NCBI RefSeq assembly: GCF_001984575.1
Contig: NZ_LZNS01000001.1
Coordinates: 4,653,528-4,717,527, forward strand
Direction of reading: 5' to 3'
Origin: Streptomyces sp. MP131-18
GTDB lineage: Bacteria; Actinomycetota; Actinomycetes; Streptomycetales; Streptomycetaceae
Length of the DNA stretch: 64,000 bases
Below are positions 8,613 through 16,889 of the stretch, one piece after another (the first letter of the stretch is position 1; the number at the start of each line of letters is the position of its first letter). A program made the position numbers and the translations under genes. The notes beneath the pieces were generated by a model that had not been told where the DNA came from, searched no databases, and saw nothing but the letters and a program-made list of their open reading frames with translations.

Positions 8613-9911
8613 ATGTCTGTGCCGACTGCAACCGGCTCCGCGCACCACGTCACCACGACCGCCGATCTCGGCCCCGCCGCCGCGCTCTCCTGCCGGGAGT
8701 GCGGAGAGCGTTTCCCGCTCACCCCGGCGTTCGCTTGTGCATCCTGTTTCGGTCCCCTGGAGATCGCCTACGATCTGCCGCTCGGCGACGCCGAAGGGCT
8801 GCGCCGCCGGATCGCCTCGGGGCCCGCGAGTATCTGGCGTTACGCCCCGCTGCTCCCCGTGCCCGCCGACGTGGCGGACAAGCCGAATCTGAATCCGGGC
8901 TGGACCCCGCTGGTCAGGGCCGACCGGCTCGCGGCCGAGCTGGGCGTCACCGGCGGCCTGTACGTGAAGGACGACTCGGGCAACCCGACCCACTCGTTCA
9001 AGGACCGGGTCGTCGCGAACGCCGTCGAGGCCGCGCGCGCCTTCGGCTTCACCACGCTCTCCTGCTCCTCCACCGGCAATCTGGCCGGTGCCGTCGGCGC
9101 CGCCGCCGCGCGCGCCGGGCTGCGTTCCTGCGTCTTCATCCCGCACGACCTGGAGCAGGGCAAAATCGTCATGGCCTCCGTCTACGGCGGCGACGTCGTC
9201 GGCATCGAGGGCACCTACGACGACGTGAACCGTTTCTGTAGCGAGCTGATCGGCGACCCGGCGGGCGAGGGCTGGGGATTTGTGAACGTGAACCTCCGCC
9301 CGTACTACGCGGAGGGCTCCAAGACCCTGGCCTATGAGATCTGCGAGCAGCTCGGCTGGCGGCTGCCGGACCAGCTGGTCGTCCCGATCGCCTCCGGCTC
9401 CCAGCTCACCAAGATCGACAAGGGTCTGAAGGAGCTGATCGCGACCGGCCTGGTCGAGGACCGGCCCTACCGGATCTTCGGCGCCCAGGCCACCGGCTGC
9501 TCGCCGGTCTCGCAGGCGTACAAGGCGGGCCACGACGTGGTCAGGCCGGTGCGCCCGGACACGATCGCCAAATCGCTGGCCATCGGAAACCCGGCGGACG
9601 GCCCGTATGTGCTGGACATCGCGCGGCGCACCGGCGGGGCGGTGGAGGACGTCTCCGACGAGCAGGTCGTCGACGCGATCAAGCTGCTGGCCCGCACGGA
9701 AGGGATCTTCGCCGAGACCGCGGGCGGGGTCACCGTGGGCGTGACCGGGAAGCTGATCGAGGCGGGCGTCCTCGACCCGTCGCTGACGACGGTCGTCCTG
9801 AACACGGGCGACGGCCTGAAGACCTTGGACGCGGTGGCGCCGACCACCGGTCCGTCCGCGATCATCCGTCCCAACCTGGACTCGTTCCGAGAGGCTGGCC
9901 TCGCATCATGA
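8613..9911 (+). CDS. thrC: Threonine synthase-like PLP enzyme under SAM control
   Basis: The 432-residue protein is a fold-type II PLP enzyme of the threonine synthase family, which normally converts O-phosphohomoserine to threonine. The N-terminus has two Cys pairs (CREC at 27-30 and CASC at 42-45), a rubredoxin-like knuckle. The PLP lysine is Lys130 in GNPTHSFKDR, and SSTGNLAGAVGAAAAR is the phosphate loop. The ATG at 8613 is preceded by GAGGAGGAG in the riboswitch's 3' edge. The stop overlaps the start of the MoaD-like gene. Control by SAM, not threonine, and pairing with a sulfur carrier hint that it may serve homocysteine formation; see findings. Confidence 0.85.
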   Translation: MSVPTATGSAHHVTTTADLGPAAALSCRECGERFPLTPAFACASCFGPLEIAYDLPLGDAEGLRRRIASGPASIWRYAPLLPVPADVADKPNLNPGWTPLVRADRLAAELGVTGGLYVKDDSGNPTHSFKDRVVANAVEAARAFGFTTLSCSSTGNLAGAVGAAAARAGLRSCVFIPHDLEQGKIVMASVYGGDVVGIEGTYDDVNRFCSELIGDPAGEGWGFVNVNLRPYYAEGSKTLAYEICEQLGWRLPDQLVVPIASGSQLTKIDKGLKELIATGLVEDRPYRIFGAQATGCSPVSQAYKAGHDVVRPVRPDTIAKSLAIGNPADGPYVLDIARRTGGAVEDVSDEQVVDAIKLLARTEGIFAETAGGVTVGVTGKLIEAGVLDPSLTTVVLNTGDGLKTLDAVAPTTGPSAIIRPNLDSFREAGLAS

Positions 9912-10183
9912 GCGTTACTGTCCGAATCCCGACCATCCTGCGCACGTACACCGGCGGTCAGGCCGAGGTCGCCGCCGAGGGCGGAACGCTCCAAGAGGTC
10001 CTGGACGACCTTGAGCGCAACCATCAGGGCATAGCCGCCCGGGTGCTCGACGACGACGGAAAGCTGCGCCGTTTCGTGAACGTCTACGTGAACGACGACG
10101 ACGTCCGTTTCGCCGATGGCCTGGGCACGGCGACGCCCGACGGCGCGGGTATCTCGATCATTCCGGCCGTCGCCGGCGGCTGA
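9908..10183 (+). CDS. MoaD/ThiS-family sulfur-carrier protein
   Basis: The 91-residue protein has the beta-grasp ubiquitin-like sequence of MoaD, ThiS and CysO: VTVRIPTILRTYTGG at the start, VLDDLERNHQGI in the helix and NVYVNDDDVRF in the later strands. It ends in Gly-Gly, the residues that are adenylated and converted to a thiocarboxylate in this family. It overlaps thrC by four bases (ATGA), so both are made together under the SAM riboswitch. No molybdopterin or thiamine genes are near. The likely role is therefore delivery of sulfide to a PLP enzyme, as CysO does for CysM. An activating E1-like protein must be encoded elsewhere. Confidence 0.88.
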   Translation: MSVTVRIPTILRTYTGGQAEVAAEGGTLQEVLDDLERNHQGIAARVLDDDGKLRRFVNVYVNDDDVRFADGLGTATPDGAGISIIPAVAGG

Positions 10184-10208
10184 CGGCGCACCTCCGAGCT
10201 CCGTCCGC

Positions 10209-10247
10209 CGCGACCGCCCCGCGCCCTACGGGTTCGGGGCGGTCGCG
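10209..10247 (+). terminator. Strong hairpin terminator after the thrC-moaD operon
   Basis: A perfect 13-base-pair stem (CGCGACCGCCCCG at 10209-10221 with CGGGGCGGTCGCG at 10235-10247) encloses a 13-base loop 26 bases after the MoaD-like stop. It lacks a long T-run, as is usual in Streptomyces. Confidence 0.8.
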
Positions 10248-10608
10248 TGTGTTCCTGGACGCTAAAGTGGCGGTGTCCCCCCGGTCGTCCATGCCACTCG
10301 CATGTGAATTCACGACACTTCGCGCAAACAATGTGCGAAAAATCGGTGCACCAATTGTCGGGTTGGCACTTTTGGCGCCGGATGAAACGTTCAACTTTCA
10401 AGCGGTATGCGGTATTTGCCCGTTCTGGGTTGCCGAGAAATCTCTGCCCAATGGCCTGTTGCACTGGGCGTCCGTCCAGATACATTCAGCGGCGGTCGAC
10501 GCGTTCCGGCGCACACCCCCCGACCGCCCGGGGGTGGGGTCTGAGAGGTCTGACCCGGGTCCGTGAAGTGCGGTCTCGTGAAAGGGCCGGCAAAATGGGG
10601 AGTTAGGA
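10248..10608 (+). other. AT-richer long leader region of the cold-shock gene
   Basis: These 361 bases between the thrC-moaD terminator and csp are visibly AT-richer than the surroundings, especially 10290-10480, and contain no open frame I believe. The position fits the long, structured 5' leaders typical of cspA-type mRNAs, with the promoter somewhere in the AT-rich part. A run of CCCCCCGACCGCCCGGGGGTGG near 10516-10537 can form a GC hairpin close to the gene. No clear -10/-35 pair stands out. Confidence 0.5.
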
Positions 10609-10812
10609 ATGGCTCAGGGCACCGTCAAGTGGTTCAACGCGGAGAAGGGCTACGGCTTCATCGCGGTAGACGGTGGTGCGGACGTGTTCGTCCACTACAG
10701 CGCGATCCAAATGGACGGCTACCGCACTCTGGAAGAGGGACAGCGGGTCGAGTTCGAGATCTCGCAGGGACAGAAAGGTCCACAGGCCGACATGGTCCGA
10801 GTGTCCGCCTGA
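10609..10812 (+). CDS. CspA-family cold-shock protein
   Basis: This 67-residue single cold-shock domain protein binds single-stranded RNA/DNA and acts as an RNA chaperone. The opening AQGTVKWFNAEKGYGFI contains RNP1 (KGYGFI) and DVFVHYSAI contains RNP2; it ends GPQADMVRVSA. The ATG has GGAG-type bases (ggggagttagga) just upstream. It is one of three csp genes in this window. It is monocistronic: a terminator lies on each side. Confidence 0.96.
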   Translation: MAQGTVKWFNAEKGYGFIAVDGGADVFVHYSAIQMDGYRTLEEGQRVEFEISQGQKGPQADMVRVSA

Positions 10813-10839
10813 ACAGCCGACCGTACCGCGGCCTAGCGC

Positions 10840-10872
10840 AAGGGCCCGCACCCGATCCGGGTGCGGGCCCTT
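10840..10872 (+). terminator. Rho-independent-type hairpin after csp
   Basis: A 14-base-pair perfect stem, AAGGGCCCGCACCC (10840-10853) with GGGTGCGGGCCCTT (10859-10872), closes a five-base loop 28 bases after the csp stop. The TT at the 3' end and the A pair at the 5' end suggest it could work in both directions. Confidence 0.88.
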
Positions 10873-11116
10873 ACTCGTGCCCGCTTCACGCTCCGCCCGC
10901 CCACCCGTCTCACGCCCGCCGCGCGTTCCGCGTGCCCGTTCCCCCGCCCGGTCCGTGACCGTCTCCGTGTCCGCTTCCGCGGCGCTCTGCGCCCGTCTCA
11001 CGCCCGTATCGGGCGGTGCGCGCCCCATTCCCGCCCCGGCGCTCCGCGCGGCTCCTGTGCGCCTCTGTGGCGCGCCACCACCGGCGCGGCGCTGACCTGG
11101 TTCGCTCCCCTGTCTG

Positions 11117-11143
11117 CTTGCACTCTCATGGCCAGAGTGCTAA
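11117..11143 (+). promoter_or_regulatory. CIRCE operator 1 (HrcA site)
   Basis: The inverted repeat CTTGCACTC-N9-GAGTGCTAA matches CIRCE (TTAGCACTC-N9-GAGTGCTAA) with a perfect right arm and two changes in the left. It lies about 160 bases before the groEL ATG and is the HrcA repressor site. Its left arm overlaps a likely -35 TTGCAC. Confidence 0.88.
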
Positions 11144-11151
11144 TCATGGCG

Positions 11152-11178
11152 TTAGCACTCTGAAGGTGAGAGTGACAA
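11152..11178 (+). promoter_or_regulatory. CIRCE operator 2 (HrcA site)
   Basis: A second CIRCE, TTAGCACTC-N9-GAGTGACAA, follows eight bases after the first. Its left arm is perfect and its right arm has two changes, so the pair of sites together contains one perfect copy of each arm. Rest of 10873-11304: GC-rich sequence without a gene; the CIRCE pair and a GGGAGGACC ribosome-binding site are the only signals I can support. Confidence 0.88.
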
Positions 11179-11304
11179 GCAAGGACCGGTTCGGTGAGGT
11201 CCACGGGTCGGGCGGCGCAAGGAGCCGCCGGTCCCGAGGCCGTCCGTCGCGGGCGCCAGCGCGGTCCGGAGCAATCCACCCCAGTCCTGGGAGGACCACT
11301 TCAC

Positions 11305-12933
11305 ATGGCCAAGATCATCGCGTTCAACGAGGAGGCGCGGCGCGGCCTTGAGCGCGGGATGAACCAGCTCGCCGACGCCGTCAAGGTCACGCTCGGCCCC
11401 AAGGGCCGGAACGTCGTGCTGGAGAAGAAGTGGGGCGCCCCCACGATCACCAACGACGGTGTGTCGATCGCCAAGGAGATCGAGCTCGAGGACTCCTACG
11501 AGAAGATCGGCGCCGAGCTCGTCAAGGAAGTAGCCAAGAAGACGGACGACGTGGCCGGTGACGGCACGACCACGGCGACCGTGCTGGCCCAGGCGCTCGT
11601 GCGCGAGGGGCTGCGCAACGTGGCCGCCGGCGCCAACCCGATGGCCCTGAAGCGGGGCATCGAGGCGGCCGTCGAGAAGGTCTCCGAGGCCCTGCTGAAC
11701 CAGGCCAAGGAGGTCGAGACCAAGGAGCAGATCGCCTCCACCGCCTCCATCTCGGCCGGGGACACCCAGATCGGCGAGCTGATCGCCGAGGCCATGGACA
11801 AGGTCGGCAAGGAAGGCGTCATCACCGTCGAGGAGTCGCAGACCTTCGGGCTCGAGCTCGAGCTGACCGAGGGCATGCGCTTCGACAAGGGCTACATCTC
11901 CGCCTACTTCGCCACCGACATGGAGCGCATGGAGGCGGAGCTCGAGGACCCCTACGTCCTCATCGTCAACTCCAAGATCAGCAACGTGAAGGACCTCCTT
12001 CCGCTGCTGGAGAAGGTCATGCAGTCCGGCAAGCCGCTGCTGATCATCGCCGAGGACGTGGAGGGCGAGGCGCTGTCCACCCTCGTCGTCAACAAGATCC
12101 GCGGCACCTTCAAGTCCGTCGCCGTCAAGGCTCCGGGCTTCGGGGACCGCCGCAAGGCCATGCTGGGCGACATCGCGATCCTCACCGGCGGCCAGGTCAT
12201 CTCCGAGGAGGTCGGCCTCAAGCTGGAGAACGCGACCCTCGACCTGCTGGGCCGCGCCCGCAAGGTCGTCATCACCAAGGACGAGACGACCATCGTCGAC
12301 GGTGCGGGCGACAGCGACCAGGTCCAGGGCCGGGTCAACCAGATCCGTGCCGAGATCGACGCCTCGGACTCGGACTACGACCGCGAGAAGCTCCAGGAGC
12401 GCCTGGCGAAGCTGGCCGGCGGCGTGGCCGTCATCAAGGCCGGTGCCGCCACCGAGGTGGAGCTGAAGGAGCGCAAGCACCGCATCGAGGACGCGGTGCG
12501 CAACGCCAAGGCCGCCGTCGAGGAGGGCATCGTCGCCGGTGGTGGCGTGGCCCTGCTCCAGGCCGGCTCGGCGCTGGAGAAGCTGGACCTGGAGGGTGAC
12601 GAGGCCACCGGCGCTGCCGCGGTCCGTCTCGCCCTTGAGGCCCCGCTGAAGCAGATCGCGGTGAACGCCGGCCTCGAGGGCGGTGTCGTGGTGGAGAAGG
12701 TGCGCAACCTTCCCCAGGGCCACGGGCTGAACGCGGCGACCGGCGAGTACGTCGACCTGCTGGCCGCGGGCATCCCCGACCCGACCAAGGTCACCCGCTC
12801 CGCCCTGCAGAACGCGGCGTCCATCGCGGCGCTGTTCCTCACCACCGAGGCCGTCATCGCCGACAAGCCGGAGAAGGCTTCCGCCGGCGCCGGCGACGCG
12901 GCCGGTGGTATGGGCGGTGGCATGGACTTCTGA
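11305..12933 (+). CDS. groEL: Chaperonin GroEL (stand-alone copy without groES)
   Basis: The 542-residue protein is a full-length HSP60. It shows AKIIAFNEEARRGLERG at the start, the nucleotide-site TLGPKGRNVVLEKKWGAP, DDVAGDGTTTATVLAQAL, the apical-domain segments, VEEGIVAGGGVALL, and the GGMGGGMDF tail. The ATG at 11305 has GGGAGGACC upstream. No groES precedes it, so this is the second, stand-alone groEL that Streptomyces carry besides groES-groEL1. Its C-terminus is the Gly/Met type that lines the folding chamber. Two CIRCE sites indicate HrcA repression and heat induction. Confidence 0.97.
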   Translation: MAKIIAFNEEARRGLERGMNQLADAVKVTLGPKGRNVVLEKKWGAPTITNDGVSIAKEIELEDSYEKIGAELVKEVAKKTDDVAGDGTTTATVLAQALVREGLRNVAAGANPMALKRGIEAAVEKVSEALLNQAKEVETKEQIASTASISAGDTQIGELIAEAMDKVGKEGVITVEESQTFGLELELTEGMRFDKGYISAYFATDMERMEAELEDPYVLIVNSKISNVKDLLPLLEKVMQSGKPLLIIAEDVEGEALSTLVVNKIRGTFKSVAVKAPGFGDRRKAMLGDIAILTGGQVISEEVGLKLENATLDLLGRARKVVITKDETTIVDGAGDSDQVQGRVNQIRAEIDASDSDYDREKLQERLAKLAGGVAVIKAGAATEVELKERKHRIEDAVRNAKAAVEEGIVAGGGVALLQAGSALEKLDLEGDEATGAAAVRLALEAPLKQIAVNAGLEGGVVVEKVRNLPQGHGLNAATGEYVDLLAAGIPDPTKVTRSALQNAASIAALFLTTEAVIADKPEKASAGAGDAAGGMGGGMDF

Positions 12934-12967
12934 GCCGAGTGCTCAGAAGCCACTGCCGGGCGCACCA

Positions 12968-13017
12968 CGCACGGCGCACAGGGCGGCTCCCTCCGGGGCG
13001 CCGCCCTTCGCCGTGCG
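12968..13017 (+). terminator. Long hairpin terminator after groEL
   Basis: Outer arms CGCACGGCG (12968-12976) and CGCCGTGCG (13009-13017) and inner arms AGGGCGGC (12980-12987) and GCCGCCCT (13000-13007) give a nearly continuous stem of about 17 pairs starting 35 bases after the groEL stop. Confidence 0.8.
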
Positions 13018-13102
13018 TGCGCGTGGCACGGTCCGTCGCGGGTACTCCGGGGAGCGGAAGCGGAACGCGGAACGCGGGCGGATGGACGCGGGAGGAGCAC
13101 CG

Positions 13103-13561
13103 ATGCATGCACTCACCAAGGGGCTGCTGGCCGGGACGGCCGGCACGGTCGCGCTGAACGTCGCGACGTACGGCGACATGCTGATCCGCGGGCGGCCCGC
13201 GAGCAGCACGCCGGACCAGGTCGCCGATGAACTGGCCGTGCGGACCGGGGTGAACCCGGGCGACGAGGAGCATGCGCCGGCGCGCGAGCAGGCTGCGGGA
13301 GCCCTTCTCGGGTATGTGACGGGCCTCGGCGTGGGCGCGGCCTACGCGCTGTTCCGCTCGGCCGGCGGCCGGCTTCCCGGCTGGCTGTCGGGACCGGCGC
13401 TCGGCGCGGCGGCCATGGCGGGCAGCGATGTGCCCGCCACCGCGCTCGGCGTGACGAAGCCGGGCACGTGGCGCGCGCGGGACTGGGTCTCCGACGTGGT
13501 TCCGCACCTGGTCTACGGCGCCACGACGGCAACGGTCCACCGCGCCCTCCGACGGGCCTGA
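13103..13561 (+). CDS. Small conserved membrane-associated protein of unknown function
   Basis: The 152-residue protein is not assigned. I chose the ATG at 13103 because GGAGGAG lies 6 bases before it; a longer frame upstream has no such site. It has Gly/Ala-rich hydrophobic stretches at about residues 4-22 (GLLAGTAGTVALNVATYGDM), 68-88 (LLGYVTGLGVGAAYALF) and 95-120, separated by a charged segment with DEEHAPAREQA. This suggests two or three membrane passes. It follows groEL after a terminator and converges on the kinase gene, so it is probably transcribed alone. Confidence 0.75.
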   Translation: MHALTKGLLAGTAGTVALNVATYGDMLIRGRPASSTPDQVADELAVRTGVNPGDEEHAPAREQAAGALLGYVTGLGVGAAYALFRSAGGRLPGWLSGPALGAAAMAGSDVPATALGVTKPGTWRARDWVSDVVPHLVYGATTATVHRALRRA

Positions 13562-13596
13562 CCCCGGGACCCGGACCGCCGGGACCCGGCGCGGAA

Positions 13597-14538
13597 TCAG
13601 GGGGCGAGGCGGGCCAGGGCGGTGTGCAGGGCCGGTTTCACCCGGGCGTCGAGCATCGCGTGCCGGTCGGCGCCGTAGCCGCGGGGGGCCGCTTCGATCA
13701 GCATGATCAGGTACAGGTAGCAGCGGTAGAGCGCCATGCGCAGGTGCGCCGCCTCGTCGAACGCGGTCCTGCCGCCGCCCGCCGCGTAGCCGGCGAGCAG
13801 GGCCGCGTCGTCCTCGGGCCCGCCCAGCAGGTTCAGCGAGGTCAGCTCGGCCAGGGGGTCGCCCCACATCATGCGTTCGCCGTCGATCAGCGCGCTGATC
13901 TCCCCGCCGTCGATCAGCACGTTGCCATCCCACAGGTCGAAGTGCACCAGCACGGGGACCGTGACCTCATCAAGCGCGGGCGCCGCGGCCGAAGCCAGCG
14001 CGCGTATCCGTCCGGCCGGCACGGGCAGGGGGACGGCGTACCGTTCGGCGTCGTCCAGCAGGGCCGACAGCATCGCCAGGAACGTGCCGCGCCATCCGTC
14101 CGCGGCCGGGATCGCCCCGCTCGGGTAGCCGAACCGCGGGCCCGTCACCGTGTGCAGGCGCCCGGCCAGCTCGCCCAGTGCCCGGCGCAGCCGGTCGCGG
14201 TCCGCCGCGGGCGGCGGCGCCTCGTGCCAACCGGTGCCCGCGCACTCCGTCATCAGCACGAAGTCGTCGCCCGCGGCCACCACTTCGGGCACCGGCACGC
14301 CGACGCCCGCCGCCGCGCGGTAGAACGTGACCTCGCCGCGCAGCAGGTCCCGTTCGTAGGCGAGGGCGGGCACCTCGGAGGGCGGCGGCAGCTTGAGCAC
14401 CAGGCGGGTGCCCGCCCGCAGCCGGACGCGCAGCAGCGTGTTGTACGTGCCGCCGGTCAGCGGCTCGCACCCGGCCAGCTCGGCGGCCGGTATCCCGGCC
14501 GCTTCGAGGAACGGCGTGACCGTGGCCGCGGCCGTCAT
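13597..14538 (-). CDS. APH-fold small-molecule kinase downstream of murQ
   Basis: The 313-residue protein belongs to the aminoglycoside phosphotransferase/fructosamine kinase fold. LTGGTYNTLLRVRL and RLVLKLPP are the N-lobe, VLVHFDLWDGNVLI (near residue 210) is the Brenner-type catalytic loop with HxDxxxxN, and SALIDGERMMWGDPLAEL holds the metal-binding Asp. The ATG at 14538 overlaps the murQ stop by four bases, so it is translated with the MurNAc-6-P etherase and may phosphorylate an amino sugar such as glucosamine or a wall-derived sugar. That substrate is inferred only from the neighbour; annotation as antibiotic resistance would be unsupported. Confidence 0.85.
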   Translation of the reverse strand: MTAAATVTPFLEAAGIPAAELAGCEPLTGGTYNTLLRVRLRAGTRLVLKLPPPSEVPALAYERDLLRGEVTFYRAAAGVGVPVPEVVAAGDDFVLMTECAGTGWHEAPPPAADRDRLRRALGELAGRLHTVTGPRFGYPSGAIPAADGWRGTFLAMLSALLDDAERYAVPLPVPAGRIRALASAAAPALDEVTVPVLVHFDLWDGNVLIDGGEISALIDGERMMWGDPLAELTSLNLLGGPEDDAALLAGYAAGGGRTAFDEAAHLRMALYRCYLYLIMLIEAAPRGYGADRHAMLDARVKPALHTALARLAP

Positions 14539-15443
14539 CCGCGGGCCGCCGTCAGGGCCGCGCGCAGGTGGCCGTGCGACTGGCTCAGCAGCCGGCCGGC
14601 CGTCGGCGCGTCCACGCCGCCGAGGATCGTGAGGATCGCGTGCTTCACCTCGCCGCCGGTCGCCGTCAGCGCGGTCTCGATGACCTCGGCGGGCGCGCCG
14701 GTGGCGAGGTGGACGATGCGCCGCGACCTGGCGCGGAGCTTGTCGTTGGAGGCCCGGACGTCGACCATCAGGTTCCCGTAGGTCTTGCCGAGCCGGATCA
14801 TGCTGATGGTCGAGATCATGTTGAGCACCAGCTTCTGCGCCGTGCCCGCCTTCAGCCGCGTGGAGCCGGTGATCAGCTCCGGGCCCACGACGACCTCGAT
14901 GCCGTGCTCGGCCGCCGCCGCGAGCGGCGAGCCCGCGTTGCAGGACACCCCGATGGTGAGCGCGCCCCTGGCGCGGGCGTGCTCGACGGCGCCGACCGCG
15001 TACGGGGTGCGGCCGGAGGCCGAGATGCCGACGACCACGTCGTCGGCGGTGACGTGCCGCCCGTCGAGGTCGGCCGCGGCCAGCTGTTTGCTGTCCTCGG
15101 CGCCCTCCACGGCCGACACCAGCGCGTCGGGGCCGCCGGCGATGAGGCCGATCACCTCGTTCGGCCCGGTGTTGAACGTGGGCGGGCACTCGCTCGCGTC
15201 CAGCACGCCGAGCCGCCCCGCGGTCCCGGCGCCCAGGTAAAGCAGCCGCCCGCCGCGCGCCATGCGCGCCGCCGCCGCGTCGATGGCGGCGGCGATGCGC
15301 GGCAGCTCGGCGGCCACGGCGCCGGGGACGCCCGCGTCCTCGGCGTTCATGAGGCGGGCGATCTCCAGCGTGGGGCGTTGGTCGATCTCGGCAAGCTCGG
15401 GGCGGTACGCCTCGGTCGTCAGCGCATCGAACTCGGTGGCCAT
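14535..15443 (-). CDS. murQ: N-acetylmuramic acid 6-phosphate etherase
   Basis: MurQ cleaves the lactyl ether of MurNAc-6-phosphate to GlcNAc-6-phosphate and D-lactate, feeding recycled or environmental peptidoglycan into NagA. The 302-residue protein has the SIS fold with the family motifs RPTLEIARLMNAEDAGVP, LLYLGAGTAGRLGVLDASEC, EDSKQLAAADL, VGISASGRTPYAVGA, GSTRLKAGTAQKLVLNMIST and GKTYGNLMVDVRASNDKL. It lies between an RpiR-type regulator upstream and an APH-fold kinase downstream, all on the minus strand. Confidence 0.96.
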   Translation of the reverse strand: MATEFDALTTEAYRPELAEIDQRPTLEIARLMNAEDAGVPGAVAAELPRIAAAIDAAAARMARGGRLLYLGAGTAGRLGVLDASECPPTFNTGPNEVIGLIAGGPDALVSAVEGAEDSKQLAAADLDGRHVTADDVVVGISASGRTPYAVGAVEHARARGALTIGVSCNAGSPLAAAAEHGIEVVVGPELITGSTRLKAGTAQKLVLNMISTISMIRLGKTYGNLMVDVRASNDKLRARSRRIVHLATGAPAEVIETALTATGGEVKHAILTILGGVDAPTAGRLLSQSHGHLRAALTAARG

Positions 15444-15472
15444 CGGGAGCGGCTCTCTCCGGTCTGGTGGTA

Positions 15473-16417
15473 TCAGCGATCGCGTGGCGAATGGCGGTGG
15501 GCCAGCGCCTCGTAACTGGCGTGCAGCGCGGGCGCCGCCGACTCGTACGTGCGCTGTGCCACGCCGATGAACAGGCAGTCGACGACGAGCAGCTGGCTGG
15601 TCCTGCTGGACATGGCGGCCGGGCGCAGCTCGCTCTCCCGCGCGGTGGAGGTGGTCAGCACGTGGTCCGCGTACTGGGTGACCTCCCCGTCCGGGCGGCC
15701 CGTGACGGCTATCGTCGTCGCCCCGTGGTCGAACGCGGCCTGGAGCGGCTCGATCACATCCACGGTCCTGCCGGAGTGGGTGATGGCGATGGCGACGTCG
15801 CCGGTGCGCAGCTGCACGGCGTTGGTGACCGCGAGGTGCGGGTCGGCGTGGGCGTGCGCGACCAGGCCGATGCGCAGCAGTTTCTGGGCCAGGTCCTGCG
15901 CGACGAGGGAGGACGCGCCGATGCCGTACACGTCGATGCGGCGGGCCGAGGCCAGGGCGCCGACGGACGCCTCGAGCTGGGCCAGGTCGAGGGCCCCCGC
16001 GGTGTCGGTGAGGGTCTGCCGCTCGTCCGCCGTGAGCTTGGCGACCACCTCGCTCATCGGGTCGTCCACGGAGATGTCCGCCGTGACGGCGGGCGCGGCC
16101 CCCGATGCCTGCTGCGCGGCGAGCCCGGCCAGGGCGAGCCGCAGGTCGCGGTACCCGGGGTAGCCGAGCAGGCGCGCGGTGCGGACGACGGTGGCCTCAC
16201 TGGTGCCGGTGCGCTCGGCGAGGCCGGTCACGGTGAGCGCGGCGCAGCCGGCCGGGTCCCCGGCGACGGTTTCCGCGACGCGCTGCATGGAACGGGTCAT
16301 GGAGGGTGCCATGGTCCGCACCTTGGCGGCGAGCGCCCCCGGCTCCGGGGGTGCGGGGCGGGGAGCGACGGCGACGGGGCGGGGTCTTCCGGCCCGGCGG
16401 GCGAAATTTTCCTTCAT
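15473..16417 (-). CDS. MurR/RpiR-family transcriptional regulator
   Basis: The 314-residue protein has an N-terminal RpiR helix-turn-helix (LTVTGLAERTGTSEATVVRT, residues about 66-85) and a C-terminal SIS effector domain (VYGIGASSLVAQDLAQKL and AITHSGRTVDVI). These regulators sense a sugar phosphate, usually MurNAc-6-phosphate when next to murQ. The ATG at 16417 has TGAGGAA four to five bases upstream; the longer upstream frame is shadow. It is the first gene of the minus-strand group regulator-murQ-kinase, with 29 bases between it and murQ, so it probably controls its own operon. Confidence 0.9.
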   Translation of the reverse strand: MKENFARRAGRPRPVAVAPRPAPPEPGALAAKVRTMAPSMTRSMQRVAETVAGDPAGCAALTVTGLAERTGTSEATVVRTARLLGYPGYRDLRLALAGLAAQQASGAAPAVTADISVDDPMSEVVAKLTADERQTLTDTAGALDLAQLEASVGALASARRIDVYGIGASSLVAQDLAQKLLRIGLVAHAHADPHLAVTNAVQLRTGDVAIAITHSGRTVDVIEPLQAAFDHGATTIAVTGRPDGEVTQYADHVLTTSTARESELRPAAMSSRTSQLLVVDCLFIGVAQRTYESAAPALHASYEALAHRHSPRDR

Positions 16418-16514
16418 CGCGTTCCTCACAGACGAAACGTATTTTCGGCGGAGATGGTCCGTCAAGCCCTCCGGGTCACGGGACGGGTCGGAAAATGGCC
16501 GGGACTCTGGTGCA

Positions 16515-16889
16515 ATGGTCGGTATGGAACAGCCGACTTCGGAGGAGGCCCTGCACCGGGGCAGGGCCCTGGTGCTGGCCGATCTGGCGGCGGACGGGGT
16601 AGCCGGGCCGGCGGAAGTTTCCATGCTGGAGAAGGCAGTTTCCCACCGCCGCTGGTGGTGCGACCAGTGGCCGGCGGGGGCAGTTTTCGTCACCGGGCTG
16701 CTGGCACAGGACATTCAGGACGAGTTGCTTGAGCGGCACGGCCGGTGGCCGCTGTGCCCGCTGTGCGTGGAGCTGGAGCCGCACGCGCTGGACGTGGAGC
16801 CGGAGCTGGGCGAGCACCCGCACTGGGTGTGCGGGGTGACCGGCCGGCCGGTGGCGGCGGTGGGCTCCCTCGCGGGGGCGCGGCAGTGA
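16515..16889 (+). CDS. Small protein with a C-terminal zinc-ribbon-like Cys cluster, unknown function
   Basis: I do not recognise this 124-residue protein. It is acidic in the middle and has CPLC near residue 80 and a further Cys in HWVCGVTGRPVAAVG, spacing that could hold a metal or be a treble-clef/ribbon. W and D residues (RRWWCDQWPAGAVFVTG) are frequent before it. Start choice is uncertain: ATG at 16515 and 16524 are both in frame and neither has a clear ribosome-binding site. The stop overlaps the next start by four bases (GTGA), so the two are coupled. Confidence 0.65.
   Translation: MVGMEQPTSEEALHRGRALVLADLAADGVAGPAEVSMLEKAVSHRRWWCDQWPAGAVFVTGLLAQDIQDELLERHGRWPLCPLCVELEPHALDVEPELGEHPHWVCGVTGRPVAAVGSLAGARQ

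Noticed and set aside
15444..15472. A dre-like stretch (CCGGTCTGGTGG) before murQ
   Set aside because: Only one half of the consensus is present and the palindrome fails; not reported as a DasR site.
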